DNA of 64,000 nucleotides from CAWHJN01 sp963829705 (GTDB lineage Bacteria > Bacteroidota > Rhodothermia > Rhodothermales > BA12). The notes under the pieces are model-generated. The model was not told the origin of the DNA. It worked only from the letters and a program-made list of their open reading frames with translations, and did no database searches. Position 1 is the first letter of the stretch. Each line of letters starts with the position of its first letter. Made by a program: the position numbers and the translations under genes. Shown one piece after another: positions 42,204 to 52,049 of this stretch. The stretch spans positions 558,001 through 622,000 of the forward strand of contig CAWHJN010000005.1 of NCBI GenBank assembly GCA_963829705.1, given 5' to 3'.

Positions 42204-42616
42204 CAGCCCAACCGTGCGTGCTCGACCATGAGGCAGCGGTTGCGGACGTAGGGGAGGCTCGCGGCGTCGGCGAGGGCCTCGGCCTCGCTGCTGTGGACGC
42301 CGAGTTGCGTCCAGACAACCGGCTTCGACTCGGCCTCTTCGGCCCACCGGACGGTGCTTTCCACCATCTTCGCCGTGTTCTGTGGGCGGCGGAAGATGCA
42401 GACGATGTCGAGGTCGGCGGCGGGCGGGATGTCCTCGACGCGCGCGTAGCATTTCTCCCCCAGGATCTCCTCGCGGTACGGGTTGACGGGGATGATGCGG
42501 AAGCCCGCGTCCTGCATGTACTGCGCGATGCGGAAGCTCGTGCGCGAGGGGTCGTCGGAGCAGCCGACGACGGCGACGGTGCGGGGCTGGGAGAGCAGAG
42601 CGTGTAAGTCGTGCAT
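42203..42616 (-). CDS. CoA-binding protein (YccU-like)
   Basis: A 137-residue Rossmann-like CoA-binding domain: TVAVVGCSDDPSRTSFRIAQ, FRIIPVNPYREEILGEKCYA, DLDIVCIFRRPQNTAKMVE, and VWTQLGVHSSEAEALADA. Family members bind CoA and are mostly uncharacterised stand-alone versions of the succinyl-CoA synthetase domain. Divergent from leuS. Confidence 0.9.
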   Translation of the reverse strand: MHDLHALLSQPRTVAVVGCSDDPSRTSFRIAQYMQDAGFRIIPVNPYREEILGEKCYARVEDIPPAADLDIVCIFRRPQNTAKMVESTVRWAEEAESKPVVWTQLGVHSSEAEALADAASLPYVRNRCLMVEHARLG

Positions 42617-42709
42617 GAGGCCGGGAAGGAGCGCGCAAAAACCTCCGAACCTGACGGCGGCGCGCCGGGTTCAGGGCGTTTCCACACGCTTACAATCCCC
42701 CGCGCCCGC

Positions 42710-45385
42710 ATGGCGAGCTATCCGTTTTCCGACATCGAACCCCGCTGGCAGGCCTACTGGGACGCCCACGGTACCTTCCGCCTGCCCGAAGACCTCGACA
42801 CGTCGAAGCCCAAGTACTACGCCCTCGACATGTTTCCCTACCCGAGCGGCGCGGGCCTGCACGTGGGCCATCCCGAGGGCTACACGGCGACGGACATCGT
42901 GGCGCGCTACAAGCGGATGCGCGGTTTCAACGTGCTCCATCCCATCGGCTGGGACGCCTTCGGCCTGCCTGCCGAGCAGTACGCCATCGAAACGGGCACG
43001 CACCCGCGCGCGACGACGGAGCAGAACATCAACCGTTTCCGCGAGCAGCTCAAGATGCTGGGCTTCTCGTACGACTGGAGCCGCGAGGTCAACACCACCG
43101 ACCCCGACTACTACCGGTGGACGCAGTGGATCTTCCAGAAGCTCTACGAAAAAGGGCTGGCGTACGTGGACGAGGTGCCCGTCAACTGGTGCCCGGCGCT
43201 CGGGACGGTGCTGGCCAACGAGGAGATCGTCGACGGCAAGAGCGAGCGCGGCGGGCACCCCGTTCACCGCGTGCCCATGCGGCAGTGGATGCTGAAAATC
43301 ACCGCCTACGCCGACCGTCTGCTCGACGACCTCGACCTCGTCGAGTGGCCGCCGTCCACGCGCGAGATGCAGATCAACTGGATCGGAAGGAGCGAAGGAG
43401 CCGAGGTGGATTTCAGGATCATGGCGCACCCTGCCGAGCATATCCGCGTGTTCACGACGCGCCCGGACACGCTCTTCGGCGCGACCTACATGGTGCTCGC
43501 ACCCGAGCATCCGCTCGTCAACACCATCACCACCGACGAGCACCGCGCTAACGTGGAGGCGTACGTGCAGCAGGCGGGTCTCAAGAGCGACCTCGAACGG
43601 CAGGAGTTGCAGAAGGAGAAAACGGGCGTCTTCACCGGCGCTTTCGCCCGCAACCCCGTCAACGACGAGCACCTGCCCATCTGGATCGCCGACTACGTGC
43701 TGGCCTCCTATGGGACGGGCGCGATCATGGCCGTGCCCGCCCACGACGCCCGCGACTTCGCCTTCGCCACGGCCTTCGGGCTGCCCATCCGCGAGGTCGT
43801 CAGCGGCGGCGAGAAAGACGCCGACGGCAACCTGAAAGAAGCCTACACCGGCGACGGGCCGCACGTCCACTCGTCCTCCGCCGACCGCGCACTCGAGATC
43901 GCCAACAAAGGCATCTCCATCGACGGGATGCCGACCGATGAGGCCATAACGAAAATCACCGCCTGGCTCGACAAGCAGGGCGCGGGGCGCAAGAAGGTCA
44001 ACTACCGGCTGCGCGACTGGGTGTTTTCGCGGCAGCGCTACTGGGGCGAGCCGTTCCCCGTCGTCTTCGTGGACGAGCAGCCGCACCTCGTGCCCGAGCG
44101 CGCGTTGCCGGTGAAGCTGCCCGAGGTCGAAAACTACAAGCCGAGCGGCACGATGGCCGGTCCGCTGGCGACGGTCCCCGAGTGGGTCGAGACGGCGTTG
44201 CCAGACGGCACGCCCGCGCTGCGCGAGACGAACACGATGCCGCAGTGGGCCGGCTCGTGCTGGTACTACCTCCGCTACCTCGATCCGCACAACACGGAAA
44301 AACTCGTCGATCCGGAGAAGGAGCAGTACTGGATGCCCGTCGATCTGTACGTCGGCGGCGCGGAGCACGCGGTGCTGCACCTGCTCTACGCGCGCTTCTG
44401 GCACAAAGTCCTCTTCGACCTCGGCGTCGTTTCCACGCCTGAGCCGTTCGGGCGGCTCGTGCATCAGGGCATGATCCTGGGCGAGTACGAATACACCGCT
44501 TACCGGCTGGGCGACGGCACCTACGTCCCTGCCGACCGGGTAGAGGAGCACGTAGAAGATGGGCGCACCGTCTACCGCACGCCCGAAGGCTTGCTGGCCG
44601 AGCCGGTGAAGGTTTCGGAGGGCGATGTGGAGAAGAGTGGCGAGAAGTTCGTGCTCAAAAACCATCCGGGAGCAGCCGTCGCGGCGCGGGCGCACAAAAT
44701 GTCCAAGAGCCGCGGTAACGTCGTCAACCCGGACGACATCGTGGAGGCGTACGGGGCCGACTCTATGCGGCTCTATGAGATGTTCATGGGGCCGCTGGAG
44801 CAGACGAAGCCGTGGAATACGCGCGGCGTCGACGGCGTGCATCGCTTCCTCAACCGCGCCTGGCGGCTCCTGCTCGACGAGGAAACGGGAGCACCGAAAA
44901 CCACGCAGGAAGCACCGAATCGCGAACATCTGCGTGCGCTGCACGGGCTGATCCAGAAAGTCACCGACGACATCGAGGGACTGCGCTTCAACACCGCCAT
45001 CGCGGCGATGATGGAGTTCGTCAACACGGCCAACAAGTGGGAGCACGTGCCCCACGAAGTCGCCAAGACGTTCGTGCTCCTGCTCGCACCCTTCGCGCCG
45101 CACATTGCCGAAGAACTGTGGAATCGCCTCGGTCATGAAGCCTCGCTCGCCTACGAAAAATGGCCGGAGCACGACCCGGAGCATCTGAAAGTAGACACCG
45201 TCACCATCGCCGTGCAGGTCAACGGAAAGATGCGCGCCAGCATCGACATTGCCCCCGATGCGCCGAAAGATGAGGTGCTCGAACAGGCGAAAGCGCAGGA
45301 CAACGTCCTCCGCCACCTCGATGGGCTCACGCTGCGTAAAGAGGTCTACGTGCCGGGCCGTATCGTAAACCTGGTGGCGAACTGA
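42710..45385 (+). CDS. leuS: Leucyl-tRNA synthetase
   Basis: An 891-residue class I synthetase of bacterial LeuS type, start ATG 42710 (MASYPFSDIEPRWQAYW). It has the HIGH-like motif FPYPSGAGLHVGHPEGY, a CP1 editing domain (for example VFTTRPDTLFGATYMVLAPE and YGTGAIMAVPAHDARDFAF), the KMSKS motif HKMSKSRGNVVNPDD, and a C-terminal anticodon-binding helical bundle. The editing domain keeps the Thr-rich and AHD-type sites that remove mischarged tRNA. A strong bidirectional hairpin follows the gene. Confidence 0.98.
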   Translation: MASYPFSDIEPRWQAYWDAHGTFRLPEDLDTSKPKYYALDMFPYPSGAGLHVGHPEGYTATDIVARYKRMRGFNVLHPIGWDAFGLPAEQYAIETGTHPRATTEQNINRFREQLKMLGFSYDWSREVNTTDPDYYRWTQWIFQKLYEKGLAYVDEVPVNWCPALGTVLANEEIVDGKSERGGHPVHRVPMRQWMLKITAYADRLLDDLDLVEWPPSTREMQINWIGRSEGAEVDFRIMAHPAEHIRVFTTRPDTLFGATYMVLAPEHPLVNTITTDEHRANVEAYVQQAGLKSDLERQELQKEKTGVFTGAFARNPVNDEHLPIWIADYVLASYGTGAIMAVPAHDARDFAFATAFGLPIREVVSGGEKDADGNLKEAYTGDGPHVHSSSADRALEIANKGISIDGMPTDEAITKITAWLDKQGAGRKKVNYRLRDWVFSRQRYWGEPFPVVFVDEQPHLVPERALPVKLPEVENYKPSGTMAGPLATVPEWVETALPDGTPALRETNTMPQWAGSCWYYLRYLDPHNTEKLVDPEKEQYWMPVDLYVGGAEHAVLHLLYARFWHKVLFDLGVVSTPEPFGRLVHQGMILGEYEYTAYRLGDGTYVPADRVEEHVEDGRTVYRTPEGLLAEPVKVSEGDVEKSGEKFVLKNHPGAAVAARAHKMSKSRGNVVNPDDIVEAYGADSMRLYEMFMGPLEQTKPWNTRGVDGVHRFLNRAWRLLLDEETGAPKTTQEAPNREHLRALHGLIQKVTDDIEGLRFNTAIAAMMEFVNTANKWEHVPHEVAKTFVLLLAPFAPHIAEELWNRLGHEASLAYEKWPEHDPEHLKVDTVTIAVQVNGKMRASIDIAPDAPKDEVLEQAKAQDNVLRHLDGLTLRKEVYVPGRIVNLVAN

Positions 45386-45406
45386 GCGGGATGAGCCGCA
45401 CCAACA

Positions 45407-45442
45407 AGAGGGCGTGCTCCGGTAAGCTGGAGCACGCCCTCT
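45407..45442. terminator. Bidirectional terminator hairpin after leuS
   Basis: A perfect 14-bp stem, AGAGGGCGTGCTCC (45407-45420) with GGAGCACGCCCTCT (45429-45442), lies between convergent leuS and the beta-barrel gene; an 8-nt loop and weak T content on both sides. Confidence 0.75.
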
Positions 45443-45463
45443 GTTGCGCGATGACCTGGTGCT

Positions 45464-46024
45464 TCAGAGGACGAACAGGACGCCGAAGCGCAGGCGGTAC
45501 GTGTGCATCTCGACGTTGAGATCGTCCGTGCTCTGGCTGCCCACCTCGAGCCGGTTGAATTCGCCGAGGCTGTAGGCGCCCTGGAAATCGAGGGCGACCT
45601 TCCGCGACATGAAGTACCGCAGTCCGCCGCCAACGGTAAAGGCCCCGCCGCTCAGCGCAGAGTCCTCGCCTTCGTTGTTGGTGACCGCCACGCCTGATAG
45701 GGCCGCTTGCAGAAACGGTTTGAGCTGCGGCTGCCCCTGAAAATGGAGGCGCGCGCCCAGGTCGAAGTGTCCGAGGCCGGTATTCTCCGCGATGCCGGAG
45801 CCGTCGAGGTTGACAAAAATCGAGATCGTCTCGTTGAAACCGTACTCCGCCAGAAGACCCAGCCCGCCCCCTGAGTCGCTGGCGTCGAACGGGAGGTCTT
45901 CGTCGATGGAAACGCCAGCGTACTGAAGCCCGACGCCGAGGGCGAAGCCCTTGGTGGAGTATTGTTGGGCAAACGACGGGGACGCCGCCAGAAAGAGAGC
46001 AAGCAGAAGAAGGATGAGTCGCAT
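45464..46024 (-). CDS. Outer-membrane beta-barrel protein
   Basis: A 186-residue protein with a signal peptide (MRLILLLLALFLAASPSFAQ). The rest alternates short amphipathic strands ending in aromatic residues (FALGVGLQYAGV; HFDLGARLHFQ; FTVGGGLRYFMSR; MHTYRLRFGVLFVL), typical of an eight-strand OmpA/OmpW-type or porin-like barrel. Function unknown. Confidence 0.85.
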   Translation of the reverse strand: MRLILLLLALFLAASPSFAQQYSTKGFALGVGLQYAGVSIDEDLPFDASDSGGGLGLLAEYGFNETISIFVNLDGSGIAENTGLGHFDLGARLHFQGQPQLKPFLQAALSGVAVTNNEGEDSALSGGAFTVGGGLRYFMSRKVALDFQGAYSLGEFNRLEVGSQSTDDLNVEMHTYRLRFGVLFVL

Positions 46025-46140
46025 GGGTAAGGAGTGTGTGGTGAAAACAACGGCGCTATTCTACGCGCATCCGGTGGGTACGAACAGGGCGGGGTCGCCT
46101 ATTTTTACGCTTTCACGCCCCGCGCACCGCTCTCAGACTC

Positions 46141-46929
46141 ATGACTTCCGCAACCTGCATCTACGGCACCCCCGGCCCCGTCGACGTGCTCGCGCTCGCC
46201 GCCCACCCGGACGACGTCGAGTTGTGCGCGGGCGGGACGGTGTGCAAGCTGACGCGGCAGGGGCACCGCGTCGCCATCGTCGATTTCACGCGTGGCGAGT
46301 TGGGCACGCGTGGCACGCCGGAAGGGCGCATCGAGGAATCCATCCGGGCGGCGGAGATCCTCGGGCTCACGGCGCGCGAAAACCTGGGGCTGCCCGACGG
46401 CGACATCGCCAACACGAAGCAGCACCAGCACGCCGTCATCCGTGCGGTGCGGCGCTACCGGCCCGAGATCGTGCTGATGAACCCTGCCGAGTGCCGCCAT
46501 CCCGACCACGGGGACGCGGCCCGGCTCTCCGCGAGCGCGCTGTTCTACGCCGGGCTTCGCAAGGTCGAGACGTTCGAGGACGACGGCACGCCCCAGGAGC
46601 CGCACCGTCCCTCGCACGTGCTCCACTACATGCAGTCGATCCCCTTCGAGCCGACCCTGGTGGTGGACGTGTCCGACGTGTGGGACGCGCGCGTGGCGGC
46701 GCTACAGGCCTTCAAATCGCAGTTTTTCAACCCCGGTTACGACGAAGGCAGCGGCGAGCCGGAGACGTTCATCTCGAACCCTGGCTTCTTTCAGTGGGTC
46801 GAGGCGCAGGCGCGCACCTACGGCTACCGCGTCGGCGCGACGCACGGCGAGCCCTTCCTGTATCGCCACGGTCCTTTCGGTACGGATGACCTCGTCCGCA
46901 CCTTCGCCAAATCGAAAGTCTTCCGCTGA
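46141..46929 (+). CDS. bshB1: Bacillithiol biosynthesis deacetylase BshB1
   Basis: A 262-residue LmbE/PIG-L family metal hydrolase. The zinc site is visible: AAHPDDVELCAGGTV near residue 22 and HPDHGDAARL around residue 121. FFNPGYDEGSGEPETFIS and the length are characteristic of BshB1, which deacetylates GlcNAc-malate before BshC adds cysteine. Gene order (bshC 5.4 kb upstream, other genes between) shows that the pathway is not a single operon. Confidence 0.93.
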   Translation: MTSATCIYGTPGPVDVLALAAHPDDVELCAGGTVCKLTRQGHRVAIVDFTRGELGTRGTPEGRIEESIRAAEILGLTARENLGLPDGDIANTKQHQHAVIRAVRRYRPEIVLMNPAECRHPDHGDAARLSASALFYAGLRKVETFEDDGTPQEPHRPSHVLHYMQSIPFEPTLVVDVSDVWDARVAALQAFKSQFFNPGYDEGSGEPETFISNPGFFQWVEAQARTYGYRVGATHGEPFLYRHGPFGTDDLVRTFAKSKVFR

Positions 46930-46935
46930 CCTTCT

Positions 46936-47394
46936 TCAGAGCCAGACAAAGCCTTCTTCCTCTGGCTCGATCTCCTCGGCCGCCACACGCAGGTCGGAAT
47001 CGCCGCCTGCCGTGTCTTCCGCTGCCGGGTGGGAGGTGGGCGCGTTCGGATCGACGGGGACGAGGCCGCCGTCGGTGTATTCGTAGAACACAGGCTCCTG
47101 GGGTGCCGGTACAGAGATGTCGGATGACGGATGTTGGCGGACCGAGGAGGGCGCAGCTTGCGGTTCGGCAGCGGACTCGCGCTGAGAAACCGTTTGAGCG
47201 GCGACCGGATGGCTGTGCATCTCAGACACAGGCAGCGCTGATGGCCCCGATGCTGCGATCCGCACCGGAGACTGAACAGCAACCTCAGGCTTTTGCTCGC
47301 GCAGCGTGTAGAGCAGGCGGGCGATAAAGGCGAGCAGCCCCGTGGCAACGACCAGAATGACCAACAGCAGCACGAGGTAAGGGAGGGCAAGCAT
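46936..47394 (-). CDS. Small single-pass membrane protein with disordered acidic tail
   Basis: A 152-residue protein, start ATG 47392-47394. One N-terminal helix (MLALPYLVLLLVILVVATGLLAFI) is followed by a low-complexity region rich in Pro, Ala, Ser and Glu (SAAEPQAAPSSVRQHPSS; AEEIEPEEEGFVWL). Not recognised. Its stop lies 6 bp from the end of bshB1, a convergent gene. Confidence 0.6.
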   Translation of the reverse strand: MLALPYLVLLLVILVVATGLLAFIARLLYTLREQKPEVAVQSPVRIAASGPSALPVSEMHSHPVAAQTVSQRESAAEPQAAPSSVRQHPSSDISVPAPQEPVFYEYTDGGLVPVDPNAPTSHPAAEDTAGGDSDLRVAAEEIEPEEEGFVWL

Positions 47395-47514
47395 GAGTGC
47401 TGAGGCGGACAAAATGAGAAGTGAGACGTGTGCCGTAGAACGACGCAACGAGACAATGCGAAGATACGCGCCAAGCGGCGGTGTTACTGCCCAAGACGAC
47501 ATCCACGTTAAAAG

Positions 47515-47555
47515 GCAAAGAGGCCGCTTCACCTGTCGGGAAACGGCCTCTTTGC
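47515..47555 (-). terminator. Terminator of the susCD operon
   Basis: A perfect 12-bp stem, GCAAAGAGGCCG with CGGCCTCTTTGC (47515-47526 and 47544-47555), followed on the minus strand by CTTTT. It begins 20 bp after the SusD stop codon. Confidence 0.8.
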
Positions 47556-47575
47556 AGTGTTCATCGCGAAGGGAA

Positions 47576-48892
47576 TCAGTAGCCCTCGTTTTGCTGGAGA
47601 TTACGGTTGAGGTCGATATCACGCTGCGGGATGGGCCAGAGCGTGCGGGAAGCACTCGGGATGTTCAGCGTGCCGACAGCCCGTCCCGTGCGGACGAGGT
47701 CGTGCCAGCGGTGTCCTTCAAACGCCAGTTCCAGGCGGCGCTCGGCCAGTACGGCATCGATCACTGCGGCCTGTGAGGACGCCGTGGTATTGGCCAGGCC
47801 AGCCCGCGTCCGGATCCGGTTGAGCAGCGTTCTGGCCTCGTCCAACTGGTTGAGTTGGGCAAGCGCCTCGGCGCGTGTCAGAATCATCTCGGCCAGCCGA
47901 ACAGCGTACTGCGAGTCCGTGCCGGTCACAGGGTCGTCGTACTTGACGATGACGGGAGCCGCCCCTGCGTACGCGATGTTGTAAGGAAAACGCGCATCCG
48001 TCGTGTCGAACGCCGCGATGAGGTTGGCCGTCGGTGCGTACTCGTAGCGGCCGCCATTGTTGGACGGAAAGGCGAAGAACGCTAGGCTGTTCTGATCCTG
48101 GGTGTTGTAAAAGACCTCCCAGATTGACTCAGGGCTACCCTGCGTATCGTAGATCGAGGCGACCGTTCCCAGCGTGAAAGGCCCGGCAATCACCTCCTGG
48201 GCTTTCGCCGCGGCCTGCGCCCATTGCCCCTGATACAGGTAGACGCGCGCCAGCAGAGCTTTGGCTACGTAGCCGTCAACATAAGCAGCGGGCCGGTTGG
48301 TGGTCCCCAGCGTGGCCTCGGCTTCGGTGAGATCTTTGATGATCTGCGCGTAGACTTCCGACGCTGCCGTGCGGGCAGGGTAGAGATCTACCCCCGAGGC
48401 TTCTGACGGCATCAGCACCAGCGGCACGTCCCCAAACCAGCGGACGAGGTCGTGGTAGGCAAACGCACGGAGCACCTTCGCCTCGGCGATGATCGCGTCG
48501 CGGCGTGCCGCCGAGAATGTGCCATCCGTCGGCACCTCCGCCCCGTTGGTGATGATGTTGTTGGCGAGGTTGATCACGTTGTAGTCGCTCGCCCAGACCC
48601 CGCCTGACTCGGCGTTGTTGGTCGCGAGGTTGTACGTGTCTACCTCTTGCCAAGACGGATACGAGCCGGTGTGCTCGGCGTTGTCGGAGCTGAGTTCGGC
48701 CATGATCGTGTAGTCGATCAACATACCCTGAACGGCGCTGTATGCACCGACGAGCACGGCCTCCAGATTTTTGCCGCTGGTGTAGACCAACTCAGACGAA
48801 AGGCTGTCGTCTGGCTCCGTCTCCAGCACCTCGCACGCGGGCAGCGCCAGCAGTGCGGTGAGCAGGACGGTAGAATAGATAAATCGCTTCAT
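47576..48892 (-). CDS. SusD/RagB family outer-membrane nutrient-binding lipoprotein
   Basis: A 438-residue protein, start ATG 48890-48892, with a lipobox (LLTALLALPACEVL). The fold is SusD-like: TPR-type helices (AEAKVLRAFAYHDLVRWFGD; VDGYVAKALLARVYLYQGQ) and the C-terminal ERRLELAFEGHRWHDLVRTGRA and WPIPQRDIDLNRNLQQNEGY typical of RagB/SusD. It caps the SusC transporter, encoded immediately upstream (31-bp gap). The ligand (glycan, peptide or other) cannot be inferred. Confidence 0.97.
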   Translation of the reverse strand: MKRFIYSTVLLTALLALPACEVLETEPDDSLSSELVYTSGKNLEAVLVGAYSAVQGMLIDYTIMAELSSDNAEHTGSYPSWQEVDTYNLATNNAESGGVWASDYNVINLANNIITNGAEVPTDGTFSAARRDAIIAEAKVLRAFAYHDLVRWFGDVPLVLMPSEASGVDLYPARTAASEVYAQIIKDLTEAEATLGTTNRPAAYVDGYVAKALLARVYLYQGQWAQAAAKAQEVIAGPFTLGTVASIYDTQGSPESIWEVFYNTQDQNSLAFFAFPSNNGGRYEYAPTANLIAAFDTTDARFPYNIAYAGAAPVIVKYDDPVTGTDSQYAVRLAEMILTRAEALAQLNQLDEARTLLNRIRTRAGLANTTASSQAAVIDAVLAERRLELAFEGHRWHDLVRTGRAVGTLNIPSASRTLWPIPQRDIDLNRNLQQNEGY

Positions 48893-48923
48893 GATGCGAG
48901 AAATGTTAAAGGGATGATCTTCG

Positions 48924-51900
48924 TTAGAGCGTGACCCGCGCGCCGAGCGTGAAGCGCTTGGCCTGTGGGTACGTGAAGAAGTCCGTGCCGAACGACGAGT
49001 TCGAGCGGTCAAACGTGCTCACCTCAGGGTCGAGGCCGCTGTATTTGGTCGACGTCCACAGGTTTTCGCCGACGAAGAACAAGCGCATGTTGCGGATGCC
49101 CACCACCTGCGTGTACCGCACCGGAATGGTGTAGGCTACCGAAAGCGTCTTCAGACGGATGTAGGAAGCATCCTCGACGAAATAGTCCGAGTCCCGGTCG
49201 TTGTCGTTGGGGTCGGTGATCGTCGCCCGCGGGATGTCGGTGTCCGTGTTGTCGGGTGTCCAGCGGTCGAGCGCCTGACGCGCAGTGCCGAAGGTCTGCC
49301 CGATCTGCTGGTTGAACTGCGCAGTCGAGTTGAGCACATCGTTGCCCTGCGAGAACTGCAGGAAAGCGCTCAACTCCACGCCATACAGGCGGAAGGTGTT
49401 GGTGACGCCGCCGAAAAAGTCCGGGTTGGCGTCGCCAATGAAGCGGCGGTCCGCATCGTCCACGATGCCGTCCGGTACCGGGATAAACTGGCCGTTCTCG
49501 TCCAAGCTGCCGATGTCCTGGAAGCGGCGATCGCCGAGTGCCGTGCCCGTCTTCTGGAAGGCCGTGCCGTTGGCGAGGCAACTCACGCCCGTCGCATCCA
49601 GGCAGATCTGATCCTGGCTCTGGAAAAGGCCGTCGGTGACCCAGCCGTAGAACGAACCCAGCGGCTCGCCTTCGGCAATGCGGCTGGCAAAGCCCTGGTC
49701 AATCGGGTCGCCGATGCCGTCGCCGTCGCCGTCGACGAGTTCGACCACCTCGTTGGTGTTGCGAGCGATATTGAAGGACGTTTCCCAGCTGAAGTTGCGC
49801 GTTTCGAGGTTGCGCGTGGTCAGCAGGAATTCAATTCCTTTGTTCGAGATCTCGCCGATGTTGGCTACGCGTCCTCCATATCCGGTGGAGTTGGGCAAGG
49901 GCTGGCTACGCAGCAGGTCGTTGGTGCGTTTGCTATAGAGCTCAATCGTACCGCCGATACGGTTGCTGAGAAAGCCGTAGTCAAGGCCCAGGTTGCCCTG
50001 CGTCGTGCGTTCCCACGACAGCGTGACGTTGCCCAGTTGGCTCGTCGTGAGACCCGGAACCAGGTTGTAATTGGACCCCGAAGCGTAGAGGGCGCGTGCG
50101 TTGAAGTCGCCGATCTCCTGCTGCCCCGTGGTGCCGTACGAGCCGCGAATCTTGAACAGGTCGATCCAGCTCACGCGCTGCAGGAAGGGCTCCTGCTGCG
50201 CGTTCCAGCCCAGCGAGAACGCCGGGAAGACCGCCGTGCGGTTGTCCGCACCAAAGCGCGACGACTGGTCCACGCGGAGCGTGAAGGTGGCGAGGTACTT
50301 GTTGTTGTACGCGTACTCGCTCGTGGTGAAAAACGAGCGCAACCCGCTCGCCGTCGTGGACGAACCGGCGTCGAGCGTGCCCGCGATGTCGAGCGCGTAG
50401 ATCTCGTCCGAGAAAAAGTCCACGCCCGAGAGGAAGTTGAACTTCACGTCGCGCCGTTCCGTCGATACACCGGCCAGGCTCGAGATGCTGTGAACGCCTT
50501 TGAACAGGTTGCGGTAGTTGACCGTGCCCGTCAGAATCCAGTTCTGGAACAGGTTGATCGACTGCGCACGCGCGCCGTTGGGCGAGCCCTGGCTCGAGGT
50601 GCTCGGCGAGAAACGGGATTCGTCGAGGTCATAGCGGTCAAGACCGGCTTCGAGCCGGCCCGACAGGTTCGGCAGCAGTTCGTAGGTGATGCCCACGTTG
50701 CCGAGAAACTTCGTGTCTGTCGCGGTGAAGTCCTTGTTGGCCTCGGCCACAGGGTTCGAAAACGGACCAGCGGCGGGGTTGTACTGGCCGTTGGCCAAGT
50801 AGAGCGGCTCCGCCGGGTTCGACAGCAGCCCGTTCGTGAGCACGCCGTAGATGTAGTTGTCGTTGCCCACGCGGAGCGAGATGCCCCGGTTGTACGACGC
50901 TTTCGCAAAGAGCGTCCCTTTGTCGGCCCAGCGGTGATCGACGTTGACGAGGCCGTTGAGGCGGCGGAAGCCCGCTTTGATGAGCGCGCCCTCTTCGTCC
51001 GAGTACCCACCCGATACGCGGTATTTCGTGCGCTGCGTGCCTCCCGAGATGGCAAGGCGGTAGTTCTGCACGAGCCCGGTCTGCGTGATGGCGTCCCACG
51101 CGTTGTTGGTCCGCATCGTGTCCGGCAAACCGTAGTAGGTAGCGCTGGGGCGCGCCGCCGAGCCGGGGCCGTAGGTATTGACGCGCGCCTCGTTGCGAAT
51201 GGCGATGTACTCCGGTCCGGTAAGCCGGTTGGGGTCGAGGTCGAACGAAGCCGAGCCGAGGCTCGACTCGAACTCGATGTCGGTCGAGCCGGCCTGCCCA
51301 CGCCGCGTGGTGACGAGCACGACGCCGTTGGCCGCGCGCGTGCCATAGATGGCCGTTGCGGCAGCATCTTTGAGCACCTCGATAGAGGCGATGTCGGAGG
51401 GGTCGATGGTCGACAGCGCGTTCAGCCCCTGGTTACCCGCACCCAGGCTCGACAGGCTCGACGAGTTGACGGGCACGCCGTCGACCACGTAAAGCGGCTG
51501 GTTGGAGCCTGAAATCGACGTGGCACCGCGCACGCGCACCGACACGCCGCCACCGGGAGTACCCGAGGAGCGCAGCACGGTGACACCGGCCACGCGGCCT
51601 TGCAGCACAGCGTCGGTAGAGGTCGGGGGAAGGTCGCGGATCTCATTACCGTCCACGCTCGATATCGAAGTGGAGACGGCTCGGCGTTCCGTGGTGCCAT
51701 ACCCCGTGACCACCACATCGTCGAGGCCGAGCACGTCCTGCTCGATCACGGCGTTGGCGGTAACGGTGCCGCTTTCGGTGATCGTCACCGGTTGGGTGTA
51801 GCGCTTGTAGCCGATGGCGCTGACCACGAGGGTATACGTGCCGACCGGCGCTGAAAACTCGTAGCGGCCTTCAAGGTCGGTGGCGGTACCAATCGTCGTC

Positions 51901-52049
51901 CCTTCAAGGGTGACGTTGACACCGGGGACGGTGATGCCGGTGCCGCGCTCGGTTACGACGCCCTGTACCGTTCCGACCTGCGCCTGGGCGACGGCAGGGA
52001 CGAGCAGCAGGAGCGCGCCCAGAAGCGCGTTGTAGAGAATGCTTCTCAT
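48924..52049 (-). CDS. SusC/RagA family TonB-dependent outer-membrane transporter
   Basis: About 1041 residues, start ATG 52047-52049 (MRSILYNALLGALLLLVPAV, signal peptide). Domain order: CarboxypepD-reg-like barrel extension (VQGVVTERGTGITVPGVNVT), plug with TonB box-type region (LDDVVVTGYGTTERRAVSTS) and the SusC signature PLYVVDGVPVNSSSLSS / LKDAAATAIYGTRAANGVV, then a 22-strand barrel ending RFTLGARVTL. With SusD it forms a lidded importer. Energised through TonB (for example the tonB gene at 12975). No degradative enzymes are adjacent, so the substrate is open. Confidence 0.98.
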   Translation of the reverse strand: MRSILYNALLGALLLLVPAVAQAQVGTVQGVVTERGTGITVPGVNVTLEGTTIGTATDLEGRYEFSAPVGTYTLVVSAIGYKRYTQPVTITESGTVTANAVIEQDVLGLDDVVVTGYGTTERRAVSTSISSVDGNEIRDLPPTSTDAVLQGRVAGVTVLRSSGTPGGGVSVRVRGATSISGSNQPLYVVDGVPVNSSSLSSLGAGNQGLNALSTIDPSDIASIEVLKDAAATAIYGTRAANGVVLVTTRRGQAGSTDIEFESSLGSASFDLDPNRLTGPEYIAIRNEARVNTYGPGSAARPSATYYGLPDTMRTNNAWDAITQTGLVQNYRLAISGGTQRTKYRVSGGYSDEEGALIKAGFRRLNGLVNVDHRWADKGTLFAKASYNRGISLRVGNDNYIYGVLTNGLLSNPAEPLYLANGQYNPAAGPFSNPVAEANKDFTATDTKFLGNVGITYELLPNLSGRLEAGLDRYDLDESRFSPSTSSQGSPNGARAQSINLFQNWILTGTVNYRNLFKGVHSISSLAGVSTERRDVKFNFLSGVDFFSDEIYALDIAGTLDAGSSTTASGLRSFFTTSEYAYNNKYLATFTLRVDQSSRFGADNRTAVFPAFSLGWNAQQEPFLQRVSWIDLFKIRGSYGTTGQQEIGDFNARALYASGSNYNLVPGLTTSQLGNVTLSWERTTQGNLGLDYGFLSNRIGGTIELYSKRTNDLLRSQPLPNSTGYGGRVANIGEISNKGIEFLLTTRNLETRNFSWETSFNIARNTNEVVELVDGDGDGIGDPIDQGFASRIAEGEPLGSFYGWVTDGLFQSQDQICLDATGVSCLANGTAFQKTGTALGDRRFQDIGSLDENGQFIPVPDGIVDDADRRFIGDANPDFFGGVTNTFRLYGVELSAFLQFSQGNDVLNSTAQFNQQIGQTFGTARQALDRWTPDNTDTDIPRATITDPNDNDRDSDYFVEDASYIRLKTLSVAYTIPVRYTQVVGIRNMRLFFVGENLWTSTKYSGLDPEVSTFDRSNSSFGTDFFTYPQAKRFTLGARVTL

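Noticed and set aside
42671..45316. Long minus-strand open frame opposite leuS
   Set aside because: Complement-frame artefact of GC-rich codon usage; leuS motifs on the plus strand are unambiguous.
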